Positions 39,879 to 48,327 of a DNA stretch of 64,000 bases are shown in pieces. Each line of letters starts with the position of its first letter. The first letter of the stretch is position 1. Location: positions 1 through 64,000 of the forward strand of contig JAKPGJ010000022.1 in the NCBI GenBank assembly GCA_029550965.1. The letters are read 5' to 3'. The translations under genes were made by a program, and so were the position numbers. The notes beneath the pieces are model-generated. The model made no database searches. It was not told the DNA's origin and saw nothing but the letters and a program-made list of their open reading frames with translations. The DNA comes from Bacillota bacterium. Lineage in GTDB: Bacteria > Bacillota > Clostridia > Oscillospirales > CAG-382.

Positions 39879-40874
39879 ATGAGAAAACTATTGTGTTTGA
39901 TTTTAACGCTGTGCGCGGTACTTACGTTTGCAGCCTGCACAAGAGGTTCAGCGATTGAAGTAAGTGAAGTGTCTGAAACGGATTCTTCGGAAGCAGATTC
40001 TGTAATAGAGACCTCCCGGGAAGAAAGCACGGTCAAGAACAATATTACTCCGCTTTTATGGAAGGTAACAAACAATGACAGCGGCGCGGTGGTTTGGCTT
40101 TTTGGATCCAGCTTGGCAGACGAAAAAGCCTTTCCGCTGCCCGACGCGGTCATGTCTGCTTATGAATCATCTGAGAACCTTATAGTGCTGCATAACTTTG
40201 CGGAAGAGAATATTGACGTAGAAAAAGTACTAAAGGAATTTGAATATCCAGACGGCTCTTCGATAAAAAAGCATATTCCCGAAGACATCTATCAAAAAGC
40301 CAACAGAATCGTATATAATGCTTACGGGACGTCAGGCTCTGTCGCTTTGGATGGCTTCAAGCCGATTATGTGGGTAACTGAAATCGAGAAAGTATATACG
40401 CTCGATTCTACTTTCACCGACAGCATAGATTCCTATTTTATTACACAGGCGCAAAAAGACAAAAAGCACTATTTTGCCCTTGAAGATTATAATTCACTTA
40501 TAAAGCAGTTTACAAATCTTTCGGATGCGCTGCAGGTATTCCTTTTAAAGCGGATAATAAACATTAATGCTGCGGAGTATATAAAACAGCTATCGAATCT
40601 TTACGACGCCTGGTCGGTCGGCGCCGCCGGATTCATCGAACAATACTTTTTTGATACGAACGGATATACGCAGGAAGAACAGAGGCTGCTCTCAGAATAC
40701 AATAAAATATTCTATGAGGATAAAATCATAAGAATTGACGAGGCTTTACAGGAATACCTCTCTATCAAAACAAGCGTGTTCGCCTGCATCAGTATTGAGC
40801 ATTTCGTCGGCGAAAAAGGCGTTGTCAAACTGCTGACCGACGCCGGATACCAAGTAGAACGGGTATATACGTAA
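39879..40874 (+). CDS. TraB/GumN-like lipoprotein, catalytic motifs degenerate (paralog 1)
   Basis: Lipobox TFAAC; LLWKVTNNDSGAVVWLFGSSLADEKAFPLP...; GSSL instead of GSIH and ISIEHFVG instead of VGLGHMIG. Confidence 0.75.
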   Translation: MRKLLCLILTLCAVLTFAACTRGSAIEVSEVSETDSSEADSVIETSREESTVKNNITPLLWKVTNNDSGAVVWLFGSSLADEKAFPLPDAVMSAYESSENLIVLHNFAEENIDVEKVLKEFEYPDGSSIKKHIPEDIYQKANRIVYNAYGTSGSVALDGFKPIMWVTEIEKVYTLDSTFTDSIDSYFITQAQKDKKHYFALEDYNSLIKQFTNLSDALQVFLLKRIININAAEYIKQLSNLYDAWSVGAAGFIEQYFFDTNGYTQEEQRLLSEYNKIFYEDKIIRIDEALQEYLSIKTSVFACISIEHFVGEKGVVKLLTDAGYQVERVYT

Positions 40875-40922
40875 AGAATGACCCTTTGCCGCAATCAAAA
40901 TATGATGGAGAAGGAATGTTTT

Positions 40923-41945
40923 ATGAAAAAACTATTATGCCTGTTACTGGCGCTGATAACCCTGTTTTCGCTGGTTTCCTGCCGCGTGGCGAGAGGGATG
41001 CCGCTTGCGGATTTCAGCGACGTTTCTTCGACAGAGGTCAGCTTCGCGGATGAAAGTACGGTTGACGCAATCGACAGCGGTATTACGCCGCTGTTTTGGA
41101 AGGTAAAAAGCAAAGACGGAAACAACGTGCTTTGGCTGTTCGGTTCGATTCACATTGCCGACGAAAGCCTATATCCGCTGCCGGACGTGATCCTTACGGC
41201 ATATGCGTCCTGCGACGCGCTCGCCGTCGAGTGCAACATCGTCGACGACAGTATAGGCGCGTCCGAATTAATGAAAAAAGCAGCGTATTCCGACGGCACG
41301 ACGATACAGGACCATATTTCCCAAGAGGTTTATCTGGACGCGAAGAAGATTCTGACGGACGCTTATGGCAGCGTCGTGGTTTCACAGCTTGACCAATACA
41401 AACCGTATTTATGGTATTCGTTTATAGATGAGATTTACAGGTCAAAGAGCCGCCTGAAAAGCGAATACGGCATCGATATGTATTTCATACAAAAATGCAG
41501 GACCGATAAAAAAGAGCTTATCGAGATTGAATCGGTAGAGTTTCAAACCAACATGCTGTTCGGTTTTCCGGACGACGTTCAGGAGCTAATGCTTGCCGAA
41601 ATCGTGAGAGCCGGGCAGGAAATTTACATAAAGGGAATTGAGGAACTCTACGAAGCGTGGATGACCGGCGACATCGAAAAACTCGAGAAGATACTGTTGG
41701 ATGACGACTTGTCGGGCTATACCGAGAAGGAAATCCAAGCGATTGAAAAATACAACAAAGCGGTTATTACAGACCGAAATCTCAACATGGCGGAAAAAGC
41801 GAAAGAATACCTATCGCAGGGAAAGAACGTATTCTACGTCGTCGGTTTGGGGCATATGATCGGCGAAAAGGGCATTGTTCAGCTGCTCAAGGACGCCGGT
41901 TACGAGGTCGAGCTGATTCCGATCAACGCAAAGAACAGTCTGTAA
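40923..41945 (+). CDS. TraB/GumN family lipoprotein (paralog 2, canonical motifs)
   Basis: Lipobox SLVSC; FWKVKSKDGNNVLWLFGSIHIADESLYPLP...AVECN...VFYVVGLGHMIGEKGIVQLLKDAGYEVE. Confidence 0.85.
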   Translation: MKKLLCLLLALITLFSLVSCRVARGMPLADFSDVSSTEVSFADESTVDAIDSGITPLFWKVKSKDGNNVLWLFGSIHIADESLYPLPDVILTAYASCDALAVECNIVDDSIGASELMKKAAYSDGTTIQDHISQEVYLDAKKILTDAYGSVVVSQLDQYKPYLWYSFIDEIYRSKSRLKSEYGIDMYFIQKCRTDKKELIEIESVEFQTNMLFGFPDDVQELMLAEIVRAGQEIYIKGIEELYEAWMTGDIEKLEKILLDDDLSGYTEKEIQAIEKYNKAVITDRNLNMAEKAKEYLSQGKNVFYVVGLGHMIGEKGIVQLLKDAGYEVELIPINAKNSL

Positions 41946-41958
41946 CAAGAAACAACGC

Positions 41959-41987
41959 CGGGCGGGTAAAACCCGCCCGTTTTTTTA
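41959..41987 (+). terminator. Strong intrinsic terminator
   Basis: CGGGCGGGT aaa ACCCGCCCG TTTTTTT. Confidence 0.9.
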
Positions 41988-42094
41988 GCTATTAGCGCTT
42001 GGCCTCGGCAGATTTGCCTGTTCGCCGCATGAAAATATACAACTTCAATAAAATCAACTGATAAATAATGCCGAAAATTATTTATAATATACTA

Positions 42095-42123
42095 TTGACA
42101 AAATCTATAATACCCTGTATAAT
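42095..42123 (+). promoter_or_regulatory. Perfect-consensus SigA promoter for leader/metY transcript
   Basis: TTGACA-17 nt-TATAAT, ~200 nt upstream of metY-like ATG. Confidence 0.8.
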
Positions 42124-42181
42124 CCAAAGCATATAATATTAATATGTTTACTATACTATTTGACAGAGGAGGCACATTTCC

Positions 42182-42274
42182 ATGTTTTCCAGATACTCAA
42201 TCATCTTTATCATGCTGAGGAGAAACTTCAGAAACGGTCGAATGTGCCGCGTAAGTACCCTCCTAACCGCTTAA
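42182..42274 (+). CDS. Candidate 30-aa regulatory leader peptide
   Basis: SD AGAGGAGG then ATG; MFSRYSIIFIMLRRNFRNGRMCRVSTLLTA*; sits between a consensus promoter and the metY-like gene. Confidence 0.65.
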   Translation: MFSRYSIIFIMLRRNFRNGRMCRVSTLLTA

Positions 42275-42332
42275 CACGATTCACGCTTATTAAAAACAAA
42301 ACTAAAAATTAATTACGAAAGAGGTACTTACG
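42250..42332 (+). promoter_or_regulatory. Anti-Shine-Dalgarno helix linking leader ORF to metY-like start
   Basis: CGTAAGTACC (42250-42259) perfectly complementary to GGTACTTACG (42323-42332), plus TC/GA (42261-42262 with 42321-42322) across a 1-nt bulge. Confidence 0.65.
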
Positions 42333-43616
42333 ATGTCAAACGGAAAATATAAATTCGAAACATTACAGATACACGTCGGACAGGAGATTCCGGATCCCGC
42401 TACGAACGCAAGAGCGGTTCCGATCTATCAGACGACATCCTATGTTTTCAAGGACTGCGCGCATGCCGCCGCGCTTTTTGGCCTCTCCGAGGCGGGCAAC
42501 ATTTACAGCCGGCTTACCAACCCCACCGAGGATATTTTTGAAAAAAGAATCGCTGCGCTGGAGGGCGGCGTTGCCGCGCTGGCGACCGCGTCCGGAGCCG
42601 CAGCGATCACCTATACGTTCCTGAACCTCGCGCAGGCGGGCGACCATATCGTTTCCGCAAAGACCATTTACGGCGGAACCTACAACCTGCTCGCGCATAC
42701 GCTTCCGCAGTACGGCATTAAAACCACCTTTGTCGATCCGGACGTCGAAGGTTCGTTCGAAGCCGCGATTCAGGAAAACACCAAGGGAATATTCATCGAG
42801 TCGCTCGGAAACCCGAACTCGAACGTAATCGACATCGAAAAGGTCGCCGCCATCGCGCACAAGCACAAGATTCCGCTAATTGTGGACAACACGTTCGCGA
42901 CGCCGTATCTTTTGCGCCCGATTGAGTACGGCGCGGACATTGTGGTGCATTCCGCGACCAAGTTCATCGGCGGTCACGGAACCGCTATCGGCGGCGTCAT
43001 CGTGGACAGCGGAAAATTCGACTGGATTGCCAGCGGCAAGTTCCCGTCGCTGGTCGAGCCGAACCCGTCTTATCACGGCATCAGCTTCGCGAAGGCGGTC
43101 GGGCCCGCGGCGTTCGTCACCAAGATTCGCGCGATTCTGCTGCGCGACACGGGCGCGTGCGTCGCTCCGCTGCACGCGTTCCTGTTCCTGCAGGGTCTCG
43201 AAACGCTCTCTCTGCGCGTCGAACGCCATGTTTACAACGCGCTGAAGGTTGTCGAATACCTCTCGAAGCATCCGAAGGTCGAAAAAGTAAACCATCCTTC
43301 TCTGCCCGACCATCCGAATCATGAGCTTTATAAGAATTATTTCCCGAACGGCGCGGGCTCGATCTTCACCTTTGAAATCAAGGGCGGCGCCGATACCGCG
43401 AAGCGCTTCATCGACCGGCTGGAGATTTTCTCGCTGCTCGCGAACGTCGCGGACGTAAAATCGCTGGTCATTCACCCGGCCTCCACGACGCACTCGCAGC
43501 TGACCGAAAGCGAGCTGCTGGATCAGGGCATTAAGCCGAACACCATCCGGCTTTCCATCGGCACCGAGCATATCGACGACATTATCGCCGACCTCGAGCA
43601 GGCATTTGATAAATAG
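42333..43616 (+). CDS. O-acetylhomoserine aminocarboxypropyltransferase/sulfhydrylase family PLP enzyme
   Basis: [37 protein letters not shown]...[22 protein letters not shown]...[11 protein letters not shown]. Confidence 0.95.
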   Translation: MSNGKYKFETLQIHVGQEIPDPATNARAVPIYQTTSYVFKDCAHAAALFGLSEAGNIYSRLTNPTEDIFEKRIAALEGGVAALATASGAAAITYTFLNLAQAGDHIVSAKTIYGGTYNLLAHTLPQYGIKTTFVDPDVEGSFEAAIQENTKGIFIESLGNPNSNVIDIEKVAAIAHKHKIPLIVDNTFATPYLLRPIEYGADIVVHSATKFIGGHGTAIGGVIVDSGKFDWIASGKFPSLVEPNPSYHGISFAKAVGPAAFVTKIRAILLRDTGACVAPLHAFLFLQGLETLSLRVERHVYNALKVVEYLSKHPKVEKVNHPSLPDHPNHELYKNYFPNGAGSIFTFEIKGGADTAKRFIDRLEIFSLLANVADVKSLVIHPASTTHSQLTESELLDQGIKPNTIRLSIGTEHIDDIIADLEQAFDK

Positions 43617-43619
43617 TGC

Positions 43620-43648
43620 TTGACATAAAAGCATAAAAGAAATAGAAT
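43620..43648 (+). promoter_or_regulatory. SigA-type promoter for mnmA overlapping end of metY-like gene
   Basis: TTGACA-17 nt-TAGAAT. Confidence 0.6.
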
Positions 43649-43661
43649 AATTAAAAATAGT

Positions 43662-43692
43662 AAAGTGTACTGTACGCTATACAGTACACTTT
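43662..43692 (+). terminator. 13-bp perfect hairpin (metY-like terminator / mnmA 5' hairpin)
   Basis: AAAGTGTACTGTA cgcta TACAGTACACTTT gctttt. Confidence 0.7.
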
Positions 43693-43732
43693 GCTTTTCC
43701 ATATAGCCGATTTGGTAAAAAGAGGGGCTTCT

Positions 43733-44806
43733 ATGCAAAAGAGTGTAATCGCGGCAATGAGCGGCGGCGTGGACAGTTCGGTCGCGGCGTACCTGCTTGT
43801 CAAAGAAGGCTACAAGGTCATCGGCGCGACCATGAAGCTGTTTGAGAATCAGGACGTCGGCATCAGCCGGGACCATCCGTGCTGTTCGCTGGAAGATATC
43901 GACGACGCGCGCAGCGTTGCCGTAAAAATAGGCATACCATACTTTGTTTTTAATTTTACCGATTCCTTCAAGGAAGAAGTGATCGACCGCTTTGTCAAAG
44001 CGTACGAGAGCGGCGCGACGCCGAACCCCTGCATCGACTGCAACCGGTTTATGAAGTTCGATAAACTGCTGCGCCGGGCAGACGAGCTGGAGATGGATTA
44101 CATCGCGACCGGTCATTACGCGAAAATCGAACACGACGCCGCAAGCGGCAGATACCTGCTAAAAAAAGCGGTCGATTTGACAAAGGACCAGACATACGTG
44201 CTCGCCTTCATGACGCAGGAGCAGCTGAAGCGAACCATTTTTCCGCTCGGCGGGCTGAAAAAGACGGAGGTCCGGGAAATCGCGGAGGAAAACGGTTTTG
44301 TCAACGCGCACAAGCACGACAGCCAGGATATCTGCTTCGTGCGCAACAACGATTACGCCGGTTTTATCGAGTTCTATACGGGCAAACGCTATCCTGAAGG
44401 GGATTTCGTCGATAAGAACGGCAACGTTTTGGGCAGGCACAAAGGCATTATTCGATACACGATCGGACAGCGCAAGGGGCTTGGGCTTTCGCTTCCGCAG
44501 CCGATGTACGTCTGCGCGAAAAACGCGGACGACAACACCGTCGTGCTCTGCAGAAAGGAAGAACTGATCGCGAAGGATTTTTACGTCACCGACATCAACC
44601 TGATCGCGGTGGATAAAATCGACAAGCCCATGCGCGTCATGGCGCGCACCCGCTACAACCAGAAAGAGCAGCCGGCGATTGTCGAGCAGGTAGGGGAGAA
44701 CCGGCTGCATGTCGAGTTCGAAACGCCGCAGCAGCCCGCCGCGAAAGGGCAGGCGGCGGTACTCTATGACGGGGATATTGTTGTCGCTGGCGGAATCATC
44801 GAATAA
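43733..44806 (+). CDS. mnmA: tRNA-specific 2-thiouridylase
   Basis: KSVIAAMSGGVDSSVAAYLLVKEGYKVIGATMKLFE...GHYAKIE...TIGQRKGLG. Confidence 0.96.
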   Translation: MQKSVIAAMSGGVDSSVAAYLLVKEGYKVIGATMKLFENQDVGISRDHPCCSLEDIDDARSVAVKIGIPYFVFNFTDSFKEEVIDRFVKAYESGATPNPCIDCNRFMKFDKLLRRADELEMDYIATGHYAKIEHDAASGRYLLKKAVDLTKDQTYVLAFMTQEQLKRTIFPLGGLKKTEVREIAEENGFVNAHKHDSQDICFVRNNDYAGFIEFYTGKRYPEGDFVDKNGNVLGRHKGIIRYTIGQRKGLGLSLPQPMYVCAKNADDNTVVLCRKEELIAKDFYVTDINLIAVDKIDKPMRVMARTRYNQKEQPAIVEQVGENRLHVEFETPQQPAAKGQAAVLYDGDIVVAGGIIE

Positions 44807-44809
44807 ATA

Positions 44810-44835
44810 AAAACCGCAGGAAACCCTGCGGTTTT
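44810..44835. terminator. Bidirectional terminator
   Basis: AAAACCGCAGG / CCTGCGGTTTT. Confidence 0.85.
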
Positions 44836-44852
44836 CTTATGTCTATGCGGAA

Positions 44853-45680
44853 TTATTTGTCAGCCAAACGGCTTCTCCGGTTTATCGCGTAAACCGTTCC
44901 GGCAGAAATCAATGCCAGTACGGCAAAGACCGCGAGTCCGGCGTCGCCGGTCTGCGGGTTGGAACCGGTCTGACTGGAAGAAGCCTGACTGCTTGCCTGC
45001 TGGCTGGATGACGCGGCGCTGCTGGCGGAAGAAGCGCTGCTGGAAGTCTGGCTGGAAGAAGCCTGACTGCTGGAAGCGGAAGAAGTCTGGCTCGAACTAT
45101 TGTTGTTTGCAGACGGATCCGCGAACACCTGAATCTCCGTGCTCCAGATGAAGTTGTCGCCGGTTGCCGTTACGCGGACGTATCTTGCGGATACGGGAGC
45201 CGACAGCGTCAGTATGTATTCGTCGCCGTACCAGCCTTCGTTCGACTTATTGACAGCGTCTTTTTTCTCAACTTTGCCGAGATAGGTATAATTAACGCCG
45301 TCAACAGATACCTCGTACTCGACGCTTTTCGGCTCTTTGATGCCCCACGGTCCGTAATACATATCCATGTTGAACTTCTTAATGCCGTTGACGACGGAAC
45401 CCAAATCGATTACATAAACCGCTTGCGGCGTATATTGCGCGCCGGGAAGACCTGCCAGTCCGCCGTCGGTTCCGCCGACGACGCCGTCGGTCAGTCTCTG
45501 GAATGATCCGTTTTCGCCGTCCGACAGACTATCGTTATCATAGGGCTGTCCCTGCTCTCCAATATCGACAGTGTACTTTTTGCCCAGCGCGACGTTGACC
45601 AAATCGTCTGCGCTTGCAATTATAGAAAGAAAAGGAACGGTGAGCAATAATACTAAAATTACAGCGAGTGCTTTTTTCAT
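44853..45680 (-). CDS. Secreted discoidin-like protein with NPQTG-type cell-wall sorting tail
   Basis: Signal peptide; NVALGKKYTVDIGEQGQPYDN; Ser/Gln/Ala linker; SNPQTGDAGLAVFAVLALISAGTVYAINRRSRLADK. Confidence 0.75.
   Translation of the reverse strand: MKKALAVILVLLLTVPFLSIIASADDLVNVALGKKYTVDIGEQGQPYDNDSLSDGENGSFQRLTDGVVGGTDGGLAGLPGAQYTPQAVYVIDLGSVVNGIKKFNMDMYYGPWGIKEPKSVEYEVSVDGVNYTYLGKVEKKDAVNKSNEGWYGDEYILTLSAPVSARYVRVTATGDNFIWSTEIQVFADPSANNNSSSQTSSASSSQASSSQTSSSASSASSAASSSQQASSQASSSQTGSNPQTGDAGLAVFAVLALISAGTVYAINRRSRLADK
44974..45071. repeat. 20-bp direct repeats within Ser/Gln-rich linker
   Basis: ctggaagaagcctgactgct at 44974-44993 and 45052-45071. Confidence 0.85.
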
Positions 45681-45941
45681 GATACACACCTTTCTTTTTG
45701 TATTTAGTAATAAAGCGCTGTGTTATTATACCGCAGCGGGAAAAAGAAAATTGGCGAAAAAAACCATTTGTCTTTATAAAACCACATTATTGTTAAAAAT
45801 AGATGAACAATCAATTATTATATATATCAAATCTTTAAATTTCTGTCAAGACTTGTTGTTATGTAAAATTTAAATGATCGTTATGTATTCTTAAAAATTC
45901 TTATCGGCGGACCAAAGATCGACGGACGGTCAAGATTCATA

Positions 45942-45970
45942 TTGCATTGTTTTCATAAATGTTGTAAAAT
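45942..45970 (+). promoter_or_regulatory. SigA-type promoter for DEAD-box helicase gene
   Basis: TTGCAT-17 nt-TAAAAT. Confidence 0.5.
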
Positions 45971-46014
45971 ATAAAATAAGACATATCATTTAAACGATTG
46001 ATGAAGAGAAGGAC

Positions 46015-47535
46015 ATGGCAGCATTTGAAGAATTAGGCATTATACCAGAAATTTTAGCATCTTTAAAGGAAATGGGCTTTGCGCAGCCGACGGAGGTTCA
46101 AAGCAGAGCGATTCCGCACGTATTGGAAAAAAAGGACATGATCGTCCAGTCCAAAACCGGAAGCGGCAAGACCGCGGTGTTCGGAATCCCGATTCTGCAG
46201 CTTACGGACATGGACGCAAAGGAGCCGCAGGCGCTGATTCTGACGCCGACCCGCGAGCTTGCGGTGCAAATCGACAACGACATTCGAAGAATGGCTTCGC
46301 ATTTGCGGCACAAAACCGCTGTCGTCTACGGACAGCACAATATCAATACCGAAATAAAGGCATTAAACGAGGGCGTTGCGATTTTAACCGGAACGCCCGG
46401 CCGGGTTTACGACCATATTTCGCACGGCACGCTGAAAACGCAGAATATCCGCTTCCTGGTCATGGACGAAGCGGACAGAATGCTGGATATGGGCTTTATC
46501 GACCAGGTTCGGCGCATTATTCGGGCTTTGCCGAAGAACAGGGTCATGCTGCTGTTTTCGGCGACGATGCCGCCGGAAATACGCAGAATCTGCACTTCCT
46601 ATATGAAAAACCCTGTGAACATCGTCATCGAATCCCAGACCATGACGGTGGATACCATCCAGCAGATTTATTACCGGGTAAAAGAAAACGAAAAATGCGA
46701 CCAGTTAAACCGCGTTCTTTTGCATTACAGACCGGAGAGCTGCATTATTTTCTGCAACACGAAGATCGCCGCCGATATGGTGCAGCACTACCTTACCCGC
46801 AAAGGGTATCACTCGCACGTGCTTCACGGGGACGTGCCGCAGGGAAAACGTCTGCAGACGATACAGAATTTTAAGCAGAATAAATTCCACATTCTGGTCG
46901 CCACGGACGTCGCCGCGCGCGGACTGGACATCAACGACCTCGCGATGGTCATAAACTTCGACATTCCCGAGGATAAGGACAACTATGTCCACAGAATCGG
47001 GCGCACCGGCAGAGCGGGCAAGGGCGGCGTCGCGGTTTCGCTTGCGACCACGAACGATATTATGGACTTATACGCCATCGAGGAGCATATCGGCGTCCTG
47101 ATCAATCAGGAAGAGCTTCCTGCCGACGAAAACATCGAAGCGGAAAAAGAAAGCGTCGAGAACTGGATTGCGCAGAACCGGTTAAAGGAAAAAGAAGCGC
47201 CCGAAGAAAAGAAAGCCGCCAGGAAAAACGCGAAGAACCGCAGCCGATCGAACCGAAAGAAAGAGGGCGGAAAGCCCGAGCAGAAAAAGAAGGAAAACGA
47301 CGGCAAGAGCGTAGGCAAGAGCGAAGGCAAGAGCGAAAAACGTCCGAGCGCGGTAAAACACGACGGCAAAAAGCCGCACGGCAAAGCGCAAAACACCGCA
47401 AACCGCCGGCCTTCTCCGGAGCGGACCCCTGCCGTTCAGACGCCGCCGGCGGCTGAAGTTCAGACTGCCGAACCGGAAAAGAAGACCTTCTTGCAGCGGC
47501 TTGCGGAAAAACTGTTCGGCAAAAAGAAGAAGTAA
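46015..47535 (+). CDS. DEAD-box RNA helicase (CshA/DeaD-like) with long basic C-terminus
   Basis: SKTGSGKTAVFGIP, TPTRELAVQ, DEAD, SAT, HRIGRTGRAG; Lys/Arg/Glu-rich tail. Confidence 0.95.
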   Translation: MAAFEELGIIPEILASLKEMGFAQPTEVQSRAIPHVLEKKDMIVQSKTGSGKTAVFGIPILQLTDMDAKEPQALILTPTRELAVQIDNDIRRMASHLRHKTAVVYGQHNINTEIKALNEGVAILTGTPGRVYDHISHGTLKTQNIRFLVMDEADRMLDMGFIDQVRRIIRALPKNRVMLLFSATMPPEIRRICTSYMKNPVNIVIESQTMTVDTIQQIYYRVKENEKCDQLNRVLLHYRPESCIIFCNTKIAADMVQHYLTRKGYHSHVLHGDVPQGKRLQTIQNFKQNKFHILVATDVAARGLDINDLAMVINFDIPEDKDNYVHRIGRTGRAGKGGVAVSLATTNDIMDLYAIEEHIGVLINQEELPADENIEAEKESVENWIAQNRLKEKEAPEEKKAARKNAKNRSRSNRKKEGGKPEQKKKENDGKSVGKSEGKSEKRPSAVKHDGKKPHGKAQNTANRRPSPERTPAVQTPPAAEVQTAEPEKKTFLQRLAEKLFGKKKK

Positions 47536-47614
47536 AGAATTTCTTTATTTATAGCAATAAAACGCGTTCATTTTCGGCACAATAAAGGTATTGCCGGGAG
47601 AAAGGAAGTTATGT

Positions 47615-48217
47615 ATGAACGCGAAGGAATTGTTTTTACACATCGACAAGCATCTGCTTTCCGACGAAAAACCGTCCGCTTTTTTAAACGGCGTGTACGA
47701 TATGCCGGCGTTTTCGCAGTATCCGTTCGATTTGCTGCGTCAGCTGCGCCTGACCGAACAGTCGCCGGACCATCATCCGGAGGGCAACGTCTGGAACCAC
47801 ACGATGCTTGTCGTGGACGAAGCGGCAAAGGTAAGGGAAAAAAGCAAAAACAAGCGCGCCTTTATGTGGGCGGCGCTTTTGCACGATATCGGAAAACCCG
47901 CCACTTTTCGCATTAAGAAGGGCAGGATTACCGCGTACGGGCACGACAAAGTCGGCGCGGAACTTGCCGAGAAGTTCCTTGCGCATTTCGGCGAGGAGGA
48001 AGGATTCATCCGGGAAGTCGCCCAGCTTGTCCGCTATCATATGCACCTGTTGTATGTGGTAAAAGATTTGCCGTTCGCGGACGTTTCGGGCATGAAACGG
48101 AATACCGATATCGGCGAGCTCGCGCTGTTCTGCCTGTGCGACCGGCTGGGCAGAACCAACGCGGACCGGACGCGGGAGGAAGAAACCGTCCGGCTGTTTT
48201 TGCAGAAATGCTCGTAA
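47615..48217 (+). CDS. HD-domain protein
   Basis: GNVWNHTMLVVDEAAKVREK...AALLHDIGKPATFR...VRYHMHLLY. Confidence 0.85.
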   Translation: MNAKELFLHIDKHLLSDEKPSAFLNGVYDMPAFSQYPFDLLRQLRLTEQSPDHHPEGNVWNHTMLVVDEAAKVREKSKNKRAFMWAALLHDIGKPATFRIKKGRITAYGHDKVGAELAEKFLAHFGEEEGFIREVAQLVRYHMHLLYVVKDLPFADVSGMKRNTDIGELALFCLCDRLGRTNADRTREEETVRLFLQKCS

Positions 48218-48327
48218 ACCGACGCCGCGCTTCCCTCCTGCAAGCGGTATCCGTCTTGACGAAAAGCCAATTGTAGTGTAAAATGGCTAAATGGATAAAA
48301 GGACAGGCAACAGAAAGGAAAGTGAAC

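Noticed and set aside
42095-42332. T-box or SAM (S-box) riboswitch upstream of the metY-like gene
   Set aside because: No AGGGTGG T-box sequence, no specifier/antiterminator arrangement, no S-box core helices recognisable; the leader-ORF model fits better.
42876-43634. 252-aa antisense ORF over the metY-like gene
   Set aside because: Arg-rich shadow ORF opposite a clear PLP enzyme.
45867-45997. Inverted TTTAAATGAT/ATCATTTAAA sequences flanking the DEAD-box promoter region
   Set aside because: AT-only 10-mers ~110 bp apart in an AT-rich intergenic region are likely by chance.
47200-47420. Lys/Glu/Arg-rich tail region of the DEAD-box gene as a repeat array
   Set aside because: Low-complexity coding for a basic disordered tail (GKSVGKSEGKSEKR), common in such helicases; short repeats only.
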